Below, piece by piece: positions 1-7,419 of a DNA stretch of 60,690 nucleotides. Source of the DNA: Paenibacillus sp. NFR01 (GTDB taxonomy: Bacteria; Bacillota; Bacilli; Paenibacillales; Paenibacillaceae); contig NZ_FOIK01000010.1 in assembly GCF_900111565.1 (NCBI RefSeq), positions 1 to 60,690 on the forward strand. Direction: 5' to 3'. The notes beneath the pieces are model-generated. The model was not told where the DNA came from. It saw only the letters and a program-made list of their open reading frames with translations, and made no database searches. Made by a program: the position numbers and the translations under genes. Position 1 is the first letter of the stretch, and every line of letters begins with the position of its first letter.

Positions 1-212
1 CTCCGTCTTTCATCCTCCCTTCAGGCGAAAAGAGGAATTATCCGGTATTAGCTACCGTTTCCGGTAGTTATCCCAGTTCATGGGGCAGGTTGCCTACGTG
101 TTACTCACCCGTCCGCCGCTAAGCTTACCCCGAAGGATAAACTCCGCTCGACTTGCATGTATTAGGCACGCCGCCAGCGTTCGTCCTGAGCCAGGATCAA
201 ACTCTCCATAAA
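1..212 (-). rRNA. 16S ribosomal RNA, 5' end (partial)
   Basis: This is the first roughly 210 nt of a 16S rRNA read on the minus strand and cut by the window edge. The conserved 5' block around the AGAGTTTGATCCTGGCTCAG site lies at 186-205, and the mature 5' end should be near 212 (TTTATGGAGAG). It starts an rRNA operon that continues to the left of the window, downstream of lysS as in other Bacillales. Confidence 0.98.
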
Positions 213-274
213 GGTGTTTGACTTGCTCATTTAAAACATCTGACGAGAATTTGCATTCTCTTTAATACTCACTC

Positions 275-295
275 GTTGTTCAGTTTTCAAAGATC
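275..295 (-). promoter_or_regulatory. rrn leader boxA-like antitermination element
   Basis: On the minus strand the leader carries TCTTTGAAAACTGAACAA, the conserved sequence found ahead of 16S in Bacillales rRNA operons. It lies between promoter P2 and the 16S start and probably serves Nus-dependent antitermination and rRNA processing (family knowledge). Confidence 0.65.
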
Positions 296-341
296 AAACT
301 TTGTTTCGTCACTGCAATTTCTCGTCAGCAGCAACTCTTAT

Positions 342-370
342 ACTATATCACATCCAGCCGTTCGATGCAA
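342..370 (-). promoter_or_regulatory. rrn promoter P2 (sigma-A)
   Basis: TTGCAT (365-370), a 17-nt spacer and TATAGT (342-347). An A-rich tract precedes the -35 box, as expected of an UP element. Transcription would start about 120 nt before the mature 16S end. Confidence 0.8.
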
Positions 371-427
371 GCTCTTTTTTTTAACTTCATTCGAGCGTTT
401 CATCTGATATTTCTTGGCCGGAATAAG

Positions 428-456
428 AATATACCATGTACAGAGGATGAATGCAA
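428..456 (-). promoter_or_regulatory. rrn promoter P1 (sigma-A)
   Basis: TTGCAT (451-456), a 17-nt spacer and TATATT (428-433), again behind an A-tract. The -35 hexamer and the preceding GC are identical to P2, so the operon has two tandem promoters 86 bp apart, the classic Bacillus rrn arrangement. Confidence 0.8.
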
Positions 457-484
457 GCTTTTTTTAAAAAAACTGATTTATGAT

Positions 485-527
485 TCTTTACTATAAAACA
501 AGGCCGCGCCTGTAGGCGCGGCCTTGT
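485..527 (-). terminator. Rho-independent terminator of lysS
   Basis: A 13-bp perfect GC-rich stem (498-510 with 515-527) with a 4-nt loop, followed on the minus strand by TTTTATAG. It separates lysS from the rrn promoters. The remainder of the 213-554 gap is rrn leader and promoters. Confidence 0.85.
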
Positions 528-554
528 AAGCTCGCAGCAGCATTTCAGCGTTTA

Positions 555-2072
555 TTACTCCGTACGATTGCGCATATGCGGGAACAGCAGCACGTCACGG
601 ATGGACGGCGCGTTCGTAAGGAGCATGATCAAACGGTCTACGCCAATGCCGAGACCGCCAGTAGGCGGCATACCGTATTCCAGCGCGCGGATGAAGTCAT
701 CATCCATTTCATGGGCTTCATCGTTGCCTTGCGCTTTTTCCTGCAGCTGTGCTTCAAACCGCCCGCGTTGATCGATCGGGTCGTTCAGCTCGCTGAATGC
801 ATTCGCATGCTCGCGGGCCACGATAAACAATTCGAAACGGTCGGTGAAACGCGGATCCAGGTCGTTCTTTTTCGCCAGCGGAGAGATCTCGACTGGGTGT
901 CCTGTAATAAATGTAGGTTGAATCAACGTTTCTTCAACAAATTGCTCAAAGAACGCGTTCAGGATATGTCCAAAGGTCATGTGCTTCTCGACAGGAACGC
1001 GATGCTCTTTGGCCAAACGCTGCGCTTCCTCGTCGGTCATGTGCACACCGAAGTCTACGCCAGTTACTTCTTTAACTGCATCCACCATGGATACACGGCG
1101 CCAGCCCGGCTTCAGGTCGACTTCCTGGCCTTGATAATTAATGACCTGGGTACCCAGCACTTCTTGGGCGATATGGGCAATCAGGCTTTCCGTCAATTGC
1201 ATAATGTCTTTGTAGTCGGCATACGCTTCGTAGAGTTCGATCATGGTGAACTCCGGATTATGGCGCGTCGATACGCCTTCGTTGCGGTAAACGCGGCCGA
1301 TTTCATATACCTTTTCCAATCCGCCGACGATCAGGCGCTTCAAATGCAGCTCAATGGCGATCCGCATATACAGCTGCATGTCCAGCGTGTTGTGATGCGT
1401 GATGAACGGACGGGCCGCCGCGCCACCGGCAATCGCATGCAGTGTCGGCGTTTCGACTTCAAGGAAGCCGATGGAATCCAGGTAACGGCGCATCGATTGA
1501 ATAATCCGCGAACGGGTGATAAACGTCTGCTGAACTTCCGGGTTGATAATCAGGTCGACGTAACGCTGGCGATAGCGCAGTTCGACGTCTTTGAGACCGT
1601 GATATTTCTCCGGCAGCGGCAGAAGCGATTTGGATAATACTTCAAGATTGTCGACTTTAATCGAGGTTTCGCCGGTTTTCGTCTTGAACACCGTACCGCG
1701 AATGCCGACGATATCGCCCAGGTCGAGGATGGAAAATGCACTGTATTGCGCTTCGGAAATGCTGTCCTGGCGCACGTAAATCTGGATTTTTCCGGTCAGG
1801 TCCTGAATGTGGGCAAAGCTGGCTTTCCCCATGACGCGTTTACCCATGATCCGTCCGGCCACGCTTACCTCCAGCGCAAGCTCGTCCAGTTCCTCTTTGG
1901 TCAGCCCGTCATATTTGGCCAGCAGATCGCCGGCGGCAGCGGTGCGTTCATATTTTTTGCCGAACGGGTCGATGCCCAGCGCACGGAGCTCGTCCAATTT
2001 GGCACGGCGGATCTGCAGCAGCTCGCTGAGTTCGCTCTCGGTATTCTCTACGTTGTTGATTTCTTCGGTCAT
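555..2072 (-). CDS. lysS: Lysyl-tRNA synthetase, class II
   Basis: Charges tRNA-Lys with lysine in the cytosol. The 505-residue product has an N-terminal OB-fold anticodon-binding domain (about 65-150) and a class II catalytic core. Motif 2 is YRNEGVSTRHNPEF near 262-275, and motif 3 is GLGIGVDRLIMLLT near 473-486. I start it at MTEEINN because AGAGAGGA lies 8 nt upstream. A longer reading of 13 codons has no ribosome site. It follows greA behind a terminator and ends at a strong terminator before the rRNA operon. The position, dusB-greA-lysS-rrn, is typical for Paenibacillus and Bacillus. Confidence 0.98.
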   Translation of the reverse strand: MTEEINNVENTESELSELLQIRRAKLDELRALGIDPFGKKYERTAAAGDLLAKYDGLTKEELDELALEVSVAGRIMGKRVMGKASFAHIQDLTGKIQIYVRQDSISEAQYSAFSILDLGDIVGIRGTVFKTKTGETSIKVDNLEVLSKSLLPLPEKYHGLKDVELRYRQRYVDLIINPEVQQTFITRSRIIQSMRRYLDSIGFLEVETPTLHAIAGGAAARPFITHHNTLDMQLYMRIAIELHLKRLIVGGLEKVYEIGRVYRNEGVSTRHNPEFTMIELYEAYADYKDIMQLTESLIAHIAQEVLGTQVINYQGQEVDLKPGWRRVSMVDAVKEVTGVDFGVHMTDEEAQRLAKEHRVPVEKHMTFGHILNAFFEQFVEETLIQPTFITGHPVEISPLAKKNDLDPRFTDRFELFIVAREHANAFSELNDPIDQRGRFEAQLQEKAQGNDEAHEMDDDFIRALEYGMPPTGGLGIGVDRLIMLLTNAPSIRDVLLFPHMRNRTE

Positions 2073-2173
2073 GATTTTCATCCTCTCTAACTGGCTAGCG
2101 TCTATACACAAGAAGAAACGGCTCCATTCTCACCGCATGAGAACAGTCCGTTCCGTGAAACAGGGATATTTGG

Positions 2174-2199
2174 AAAAAAGCTTCCTTGAGGGAAGCTTT
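2174..2199 (-). terminator. Terminator between greA and lysS
   Basis: Stem AAAGCTTCC (2177-2185) with GGAAGCTTT (2191-2199), 5-nt loop, followed on the minus strand by a T run. lysS must rely on read-through or on a promoter I cannot identify in the 100 nt before it. Confidence 0.8.
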
Positions 2200-2262
2200 C
2201 GTAACCGTTTCCTTCTTCCGCCCGAAAGGCGGCTTATCGTAACACAGGCCCGATGCCTGTGC

Positions 2263-2742
2263 TTATTTCATGGTGATATCAACAATTTTATATTGAATAA
2301 CGCCGGCTGGTACGCTGACATCGACAATGGTACCCTTTTTCTTACCGATTATGGCTCTGCCTACCGGGCTTTCATTGGAAATCTTGTTGTTCAGCGGATC
2401 CGATTCCGCCGTACCGACAATGGTATATTCCATGATGTCGCCAAACTCCAGATCTTCGACTTTAACGGTAACGCCGATGCTTACGACGTCCGTGGCGATT
2501 TCATCGCTATTAATGATACGTGCGTTGCGAAGCATTTTCTCCAGCGTAATAATACGTCCTTCGATAAAAGCCTGCTCGTTCTTCGCGTCCTCATACTCCG
2601 AGTTCTCGCTGATATCACCGTAACCGATCGCTACCTTGATGCGCTCCGCCACTTCACGGCGTTTCACGGATTTAAGGGTCTCCAGTTCTTCTTCCAGACG
2701 TTTCAGTCCGTCCGGTGTAAGGATGACTTCTTTATCGCTCAT
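2263..2742 (-). CDS. greA: Transcription elongation factor GreA
   Basis: Binds the RNA polymerase secondary channel and stimulates cleavage of backtracked transcripts. The 159-residue length is standard. The N-terminal half (about 1-75) is the charged coiled coil with the family start MSDKEVILTPDGLKRLEEEL and the GDISENSEYEDAKNEQ segment. The C-terminal half is the FKBP-like domain, ending with the VGRAIIGKKKGT stretch. The ribosome site AGGAGAA is 9 nt before ATG. It has its own consensus promoter and terminator, so it can be expressed separately from dusB and lysS. Confidence 0.98.
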   Translation of the reverse strand: MSDKEVILTPDGLKRLEEELETLKSVKRREVAERIKVAIGYGDISENSEYEDAKNEQAFIEGRIITLEKMLRNARIINSDEIATDVVSIGVTVKVEDLEFGDIMEYTIVGTAESDPLNNKISNESPVGRAIIGKKKGTIVDVSVPAGVIQYKIVDITMK

Positions 2743-2862
2743 CTCAACCGATTCTCCTGTCGTTTACAATTATTGAAAACACCATACTATATGCGAATCT
2801 GAAGGGATCAGAACCCTCCTTGCTGCACTGCTCTTGCGGTAACGGCGATTTTATACTGTGAA

Positions 2863-2891
2863 ATTATATTGGAACCGCTACAAAATGTCAA
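2863..2891 (-). promoter_or_regulatory. Perfect consensus sigma-A promoter of greA
   Basis: TTGACA (2886-2891), a 17-nt spacer and TATAAT (2863-2868): both hexamers and the spacing match the sigma-A consensus exactly. The predicted start near 2856 leaves a 5' leader of about 110 nt before greA. I see no obvious hairpin regulator in that leader. Confidence 0.85.
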
Positions 2892-2939
2892 TGATGCCCC
2901 ATATAAAGATCCATGTTTATCAATAATGCAGAATCATCG

Positions 2940-3959
2940 TTAATGAACCGCCGTCATTGCCGGATCCGCTGAAAGTTGGCTTTCGTCATGCTTCAGTTGT
3001 TCGACAAAATCATTCAGAATCCGTACCATTTCGTCACGCTTGGTTTCTTCCATAATAACGTCCTTGATGCGGGCAGCGGATTTCAATCCTTTCAGATACC
3101 AGGCCAGATGCTTGCGCATTTCCCGGACGGCCACGGATTCGCCCTTGAGGGCTATCAGCCGGTCCATATGAAGGATTGCTACCTTGATTTTCTCTTCCGG
3201 TCCGGGCTCGGGCATGAGCTCTCCGGTGTTCAAATAATGAATGGTCCGGTACAGCATCCACGGGTTGCCGAGCGCACCCCTCCCGATCATCACGCCGTCA
3301 CATCCGGTTTGGTCCAGCATCGCGCGCGCGTCCTCCGGCGTAATCACATCGCCGTTGCCGATGACCGGAATCGAAACGGCCTCTTTGGCCATCTTGATAT
3401 AACTCCAGTCGGCATGCCCGGTGTACAGCTGCTCGCGGGTACGACCGTGAACGCTCACCGCTTTTCCCCCGGCACGCTCAACGGCACGGGCATTCTCCTC
3501 CACAAAAATATGCTCGCTGTCCCAGCCAATCCGCATCTTCACCGTCACGGGCTTATCCACGGCATCCACCACGGCCGAAACCATCTCGTAGATTTTGTTC
3601 GGCTCCAAGAGCCAGCGGGCGCCAGCATCGCATTTGGTTACCTTTGGAACCGGACAGCCCATGTTAATGTCAATAATATCGGCATTGGTCTCCTTATCGA
3701 CCACCTTTGCCGCCTCTACCAACGACTTGCGGTCTCCGCCGAAAATCTGCAGGCTAAGCGGCTTCTCGCGGTCATCCACGAACAGCATTTCCCGGGTGCG
3801 CTTGTTGCCGTGCATGATCGCCTTGTCGCTGACCATCTCCGCGCAGACGAGCCCGGTGCCGAATTCCTTGGCAATCAGGCGGAATGCCGGGTTGCAGACG
3901 CCGGCCATCGGAGCTAGAACGACTTGGTTTTTCAATTCAATATCACCGATCTTAAGCAT
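2940..3959 (-). CDS. dusB: tRNA-dihydrouridine synthase, DusB/YacF type
   Basis: FMN enzyme that reduces uridines of tRNA to dihydrouridine. The 339-residue product has the TIM-barrel start VVLAPMAGVCNPAFR, the family signature INMGCPVPKVTKCDAGARWL with catalytic Cys102, and the flavin phosphate motifs GNGDV and GRGALGNPW. The ribosome site AAGGAAGTGA lies before ATG. It closes the folate operon after yazB, as yacF does in B. subtilis. Confidence 0.97.
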   Translation of the reverse strand: MLKIGDIELKNQVVLAPMAGVCNPAFRLIAKEFGTGLVCAEMVSDKAIMHGNKRTREMLFVDDREKPLSLQIFGGDRKSLVEAAKVVDKETNADIIDINMGCPVPKVTKCDAGARWLLEPNKIYEMVSAVVDAVDKPVTVKMRIGWDSEHIFVEENARAVERAGGKAVSVHGRTREQLYTGHADWSYIKMAKEAVSIPVIGNGDVITPEDARAMLDQTGCDGVMIGRGALGNPWMLYRTIHYLNTGELMPEPGPEEKIKVAILHMDRLIALKGESVAVREMRKHLAWYLKGLKSAARIKDVIMEETKRDEMVRILNDFVEQLKHDESQLSADPAMTAVH

Positions 3960-4007
3960 GCAAGCTCACTTCCTTTGTACTCATTAATAAACAGGTATCG
4001 TTCTATT

Positions 4008-4217
4008 CTATCGGAGCGGTTCAATCAATTCCTCAACAGACACATCAAGAAAAATTGCAATTTTATTTAAAATTTGATCTTCCAAACGGCGGTTTCCCCG
4101 CTCCACCGCACCTAATACAGCAAGGGAAATTCCGACAGAATCCGCTAATTCCTGCTGCGTATAGCCTTTCAATTTCCGGAAGGCTCTGAGCCGTTGTCCC
4201 AAACGTTTGCTGTCCAA
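4008..4217 (-). CDS. yazB: Small XRE-family HTH regulator, YazB-like
   Basis: A 69-residue protein that is almost only a helix-turn-helix domain. The fold core is QRLRAFRKLKGYTQQELADS followed by the recognition-helix region VGISLAVLGAVERGNRRLE. It starts with TTG, overlaps the end of folK by 49 bp in another frame and has an AAGGAAAGGA site upstream. The same length and position are seen for YazB in B. subtilis (known synteny). The target is unknown. The location in the folate operon suggests co-expression, not proven control, of those genes. Confidence 0.9.
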   Translation of the reverse strand: MDSKRLGQRLRAFRKLKGYTQQELADSVGISLAVLGAVERGNRRLEDQILNKIAIFLDVSVEELIEPLR

Positions 4218-4717
4218 AGGCGGATTCCGTCCTTTCCTTCGATGTCCTTAAGCGCCGATGTTACCAAGCTGGAAAGCCGGTCATTGCCTTCCCCGGGAAG
4301 AATGTCGCTAAGCGGAAAAAGCACAAATGCGCGTTCCAGCATCCGCGGATGCGGCAGTGTCAGATCCGGCGTGTCCAATTCCTGCCCCTCCACCCACAGG
4401 AGGTCAAGGTCAACGGTCCGCGGTCCATAGCGGATATCGCGTACCCGGCCGAGCCTTGCTTCAATCTCCAGCATCGCATGCAGCAGTTGTTCCGGTTCCA
4501 GACTGGTCCGGAGCGCCGCGGCCATATTCAGAAACTGCGGCTGATCGAGATAACCGACCGGCTCGGTCTCATACACGCGCGATGTACGGAGAACCGCAAT
4601 CGCCTCATGGCCGTCCAGCAGATGAAGCGCCTCACGCAAAGAGCCTTCACGGTTTCCGAGATTGGCCCCCAAAGCAATATAAGCCTCTGATGGCTCAGAG
4701 GTGGAATGTGTGTTCAT
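4169..4717 (-). CDS. folK: 2-amino-4-hydroxy-6-hydroxymethyldihydropteridine pyrophosphokinase
   Basis: Transfers pyrophosphate from ATP to hydroxymethyl-dihydropterin, the step before dihydropteroate synthase. The 182-residue product starts with the family pattern YIALGANLGNREG, then YETEPVG, the signature GPRTVDLDLL (98-107) and PHPRMLERAFVL (122-133). Its start lies 9 nt from the folB stop with only a weak GTGAG ribosome site, so translational coupling is likely. It is the sixth gene of the pab-fol operon. Confidence 0.98.
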   Translation of the reverse strand: MNTHSTSEPSEAYIALGANLGNREGSLREALHLLDGHEAIAVLRTSRVYETEPVGYLDQPQFLNMAAALRTSLEPEQLLHAMLEIEARLGRVRDIRYGPRTVDLDLLWVEGQELDTPDLTLPHPRMLERAFVLFPLSDILPGEGNDRLSSLVTSALKDIEGKDGIRLWTANVWDNGSEPSGN

Positions 4718-4726
4718 GGATCGGTC

Positions 4727-5089
4727 TCACTTTCTTGTTCTGCGCAGCTCGACAGTCACGCCTTGAAAATGAATGTCAAACGGCGGATGCGGCTTGGTCA
4801 CCTTGACCGTCACGGCATTGATAATAGTATAAGTGTCCAGTACCCGGGATGCAATACATTCTCCGAGCGCTTCAATCAGCTTGAAGGATTCGGTTTCGAC
4901 AATCTTTTTGACCAGGTAGTGCACTTCGGCATAATTGACGGTCCGCTCCAGATCATCGTTTTGACCTGCTTCCTGCAAATCAAGCTCCAGTTCAAGATCG
5001 ACATAAAAGCGCTGCCCCAGCTTACGCTCTTCTTCAAATACGCCGTGATATCCGTAATACTCCATACGGTGCAGTTTCATCTTATCCAT
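4727..5089 (-). CDS. folB: Dihydroneopterin aldolase
   Basis: Cleaves dihydroneopterin to hydroxymethyl-dihydropterin and glycolaldehyde in folate synthesis. The 120-residue product matches the family length. It contains EYYGYHGVFEEERKLGQRF, the active-site region VNYAEVHYLV and the conserved lysine of TVKVTKPHPP. I use the second in-frame ATG (MDKMKLHR) because AAAGGGATGG sits about 8-12 nt before it. A start 4 codons upstream would lie inside that ribosome site. Confidence 0.97.
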   Translation of the reverse strand: MDKMKLHRMEYYGYHGVFEEERKLGQRFYVDLELELDLQEAGQNDDLERTVNYAEVHYLVKKIVETESFKLIEALGECIASRVLDTYTIINAVTVKVTKPHPPFDIHFQGVTVELRRTRK

Positions 5090-5117
5090 CGTTTTAACCA
5101 TCCCTTTGGTTTATCGT

Positions 5118-5963
5118 TTATGTCCGGTCCGCATACAGCATCGCATCACACATCGTTACCGTCCGTTTGATCTTCGCCACATCATGCACGCGCACGATTT
5201 GGCAGCCCTGAGCAATGCCGAAAGCAACCGTCGCCGCCGTGCCCTCGACTACATCATCGGCCGGAAGATCGAGCGCGGTACGGATGAATTTTTTACGCGA
5301 CGTGGCCAGCAGCATGGGGTAACCCATCTCGACCAGCCGATCCAGTCCCATCATCGCCTGCATATTCTCATTATAGTCTTTGGCAAAACCGATTCCCGGG
5401 TCCAGAATAATCCGGCTGTCCAGCACACCTGCCGCTTTGGCGATGGCAATGCTCTCCCGAAGATCGGACTCCATATCCTCCAAAAAGCTACCGTAATCGC
5501 GATTCCTCCGGTTGTGCATCAGGATTATTGGGCAATCGAACGCTGCCGCTACCTTGGCCATTTCCGGATCGGCTTTTGCGCCCCACACATCGTTGATGAT
5601 GTGCGCTCCCGCCTCCAGTGCCTGACGGGCCACTTCCGCTTTATACGTATCGATCGACAGAATCAGCTGAGGCGCCGCGCGGTGAATGCTTTCGATTACC
5701 GGGATCACGCGGGCTAATTCTTCCTGAAGGCTTACCGGGTCATGTCCGGGACGGGTCGATTCTCCGCCGATGTCGATAATATCCGCCCCCTCTTCCGCCA
5801 TCCGCAGCGCATGCGCCACCGCCCGCTCCGGCTCGGCCCACAAACCTCCGTCGGAGAAGGAGTCCGGGGTTACATTTAAAATTCCCATGATCAGCGTTCG
5901 GTCCCCAAGCAGAAGCTCGCTGCCGCCGCAGCGGTAACTCCGTGTATAAAGTGTCGGTCTCAT
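5118..5963 (-). CDS. folP: Dihydropteroate synthase
   Basis: Condenses hydroxymethyl-dihydropterin pyrophosphate with p-aminobenzoate; this is the sulfonamide target (sul in B. subtilis). The 281 residues form a TIM barrel with the two signatures ILNVTPDSFSDGG (28-40) and DIIDIGGESTRPG (61-73), plus the C-terminal QIVRVHDV motif. Its ATG overlaps the pabC stop codon (ATGA), showing coupling with the p-aminobenzoate genes that feed it. Confidence 0.98.
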   Translation of the reverse strand: MRPTLYTRSYRCGGSELLLGDRTLIMGILNVTPDSFSDGGLWAEPERAVAHALRMAEEGADIIDIGGESTRPGHDPVSLQEELARVIPVIESIHRAAPQLILSIDTYKAEVARQALEAGAHIINDVWGAKADPEMAKVAAAFDCPIILMHNRRNRDYGSFLEDMESDLRESIAIAKAAGVLDSRIILDPGIGFAKDYNENMQAMMGLDRLVEMGYPMLLATSRKKFIRTALDLPADDVVEGTAATVAFGIAQGCQIVRVHDVAKIKRTVTMCDAMLYADRT

Positions 5964-6841
5964 TGCGGTATCCCCGTCCTTCCTCTATATAAAGCGATCA
6001 AATTAGAGGTGTGTTGCCCACAGCGGCCTTCGCTGATGATATACTCGCTCTCTTCATCGCACAATGCCGTTACCGGTACAATCTCCTGAATGGAGGAGGT
6101 TACGAAGATTTCGTCGGCTGTCTTCAGCTCCTCCCAGGAATAAAAGCCTTGCTCCGTCATTAGACCGGATGCCCCGGCAAGCTCCAGCACCATTTCCCGG
6201 GTAATGCCCGACAGGATACCTGTCCGGATATCCGGTGTATAGAGCGTGCCGGCTTTGATGAAAAAGACGTTGCTCACGATTCCCTCGGCAAGATAACCGT
6301 CAGCGGTCAGCATTAAACCTTCCGCGCCGCGGGCGGCGGCGGGATAGCCGGCAAGCTCTCTTTTGGCCAAAATATTGTTCATGTAATGCAAAGACTTCAG
6401 CCGTACCGGGCCTTCGGGCGTGTTGCGCCGGGTCTGCAGCAGCTGTAGCGGTTTACCCTCTGTATACAGCGCCGGTGAAAAGGGCGGGAGCGCCTTGATA
6501 TAGAGCAAATGGTTCGGATGTGCGTAGCGATCGCCCGGCAGGCCAAGCACATCTTCGCCTGCCGTTACGGTGTAACGGATATACGCTTCAGTGAGTTCAT
6601 TTACTTCCATCAACTGCGATATCCAGGCCTGGAGCCGCTCCGGATCCGGGGTAAACGGAATGCCCAGCATACGGCAGCCGTCCGCCATCCGCCGCAAATG
6701 CCGTTCCAGCAAAAAAGGCACGCCGCCGTACGTGCGAAACGTCTCGAATAGACCCATTCCGTACAAAAAACCGTGATCCCGCGCGGGGACCACGGCTTCA
6801 GCGGCATGGACCGCCTTGTAGTTCAATCCGATATAGCTCAT
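5960..6841 (-). CDS. pabC: 4-amino-4-deoxychorismate lyase
   Basis: PLP enzyme of fold type IV that splits aminodeoxychorismate into pyruvate and p-aminobenzoate. The 293-residue product has ARDHGFLYGMGLFETFR at its N-terminus and the PLP lysine K149 in RLKSLHYMNN. The cofactor-binding region follows at EGIVSNVFFI, with the later VTSSIQEIVPV strand. It resembles branched-chain and D-amino acid aminotransferases, but its position between pabA and folP with 4-bp overlaps on both sides supports lyase function. Confidence 0.95.
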   Translation of the reverse strand: MSYIGLNYKAVHAAEAVVPARDHGFLYGMGLFETFRTYGGVPFLLERHLRRMADGCRMLGIPFTPDPERLQAWISQLMEVNELTEAYIRYTVTAGEDVLGLPGDRYAHPNHLLYIKALPPFSPALYTEGKPLQLLQTRRNTPEGPVRLKSLHYMNNILAKRELAGYPAAARGAEGLMLTADGYLAEGIVSNVFFIKAGTLYTPDIRTGILSGITREMVLELAGASGLMTEQGFYSWEELKTADEIFVTSSIQEIVPVTALCDEESEYIISEGRCGQHTSNLIALYRGRTGIPQ

Positions 6842-7419
6842 GCTTTCGCTTGGGCGGTGCGGCTGAGGAAATTGCGCAGCATCTGGTGCCCATGATCGGT
6901 AATAATCGACTCCGGATGGAACTGCACGCCCTCCACCGGATATTCCTTATGGCGCAAGCCCATAATTTCGCCCTCTGCGGTTTCCGCCGTAATCTCCAGG
7001 CAGTCCGGCAGGCTCTCGCGCTCCACGATCAGCGAATGATAACGCGTTGCGGTAAACGGCGATTCCATTCCGGCGAACACCGAGGTGCCGTGGTGATGGA
7101 TCGGGGAGGTTTTGCCGTGCATCAGACGTTCGGCGCGGATCACGTTGCCGCCAAAAGCTTGTCCGATGGCCTGATGGCCGAGGCAGACGCCGAAAATGGG
7201 GATGCGTCCTTTGAAATGCTCGATCAGCTCAAGGCTGATTCCCGCTTCATTCGGCGTGCAGGGACCGGGAGAAATCAGAATATGGTCCGGGGCCAGCTTT
7301 TCGATCTCCTCCAGAGAGATTTCATCGTTGCGGCTCACCTTCACTTCTTGTCCGAGCTCGCCCAAATATTGCACCAGGTTGTACGTAAACGAATCGTAAT
7401 TGTCGATCACCAAAATCAT
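6838..7419 (-). CDS. pabA: Aminodeoxychorismate/anthranilate synthase glutaminase subunit
   Basis: Class I glutamine amidotransferase that releases ammonia for the chorismate-converting partner PabB. The 193 residues carry the triad Cys79 (GVCLGHQ), His168 and Glu170 (QFHPES), and the oxyanion region SPGPCTPNEAG. In B. subtilis the orthologue also serves tryptophan synthesis with TrpE (known). No separate trpG is in this window. It overlaps pabB and pabC by 4 bp each. Confidence 0.98.
   Translation of the reverse strand: MILVIDNYDSFTYNLVQYLGELGQEVKVSRNDEISLEEIEKLAPDHILISPGPCTPNEAGISLELIEHFKGRIPIFGVCLGHQAIGQAFGGNVIRAERLMHGKTSPIHHHGTSVFAGMESPFTATRYHSLIVERESLPDCLEITAETAEGEIMGLRHKEYPVEGVQFHPESIITDHGHQMLRNFLSRTAQAKA

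Noticed and set aside
576..1637. Long open frame on the plus strand across lysS
   Set aside because: It is the antisense shadow of lysS, whose product is unmistakable; the plus-strand product has no family features and no ribosome site.
2073..2262. Possible T-box or lysine riboswitch ahead of lysS
   Set aside because: No T-box sequence or L-box fold is visible; only the greA terminator and a small TTCTCA/TGAGAA stem lie there.
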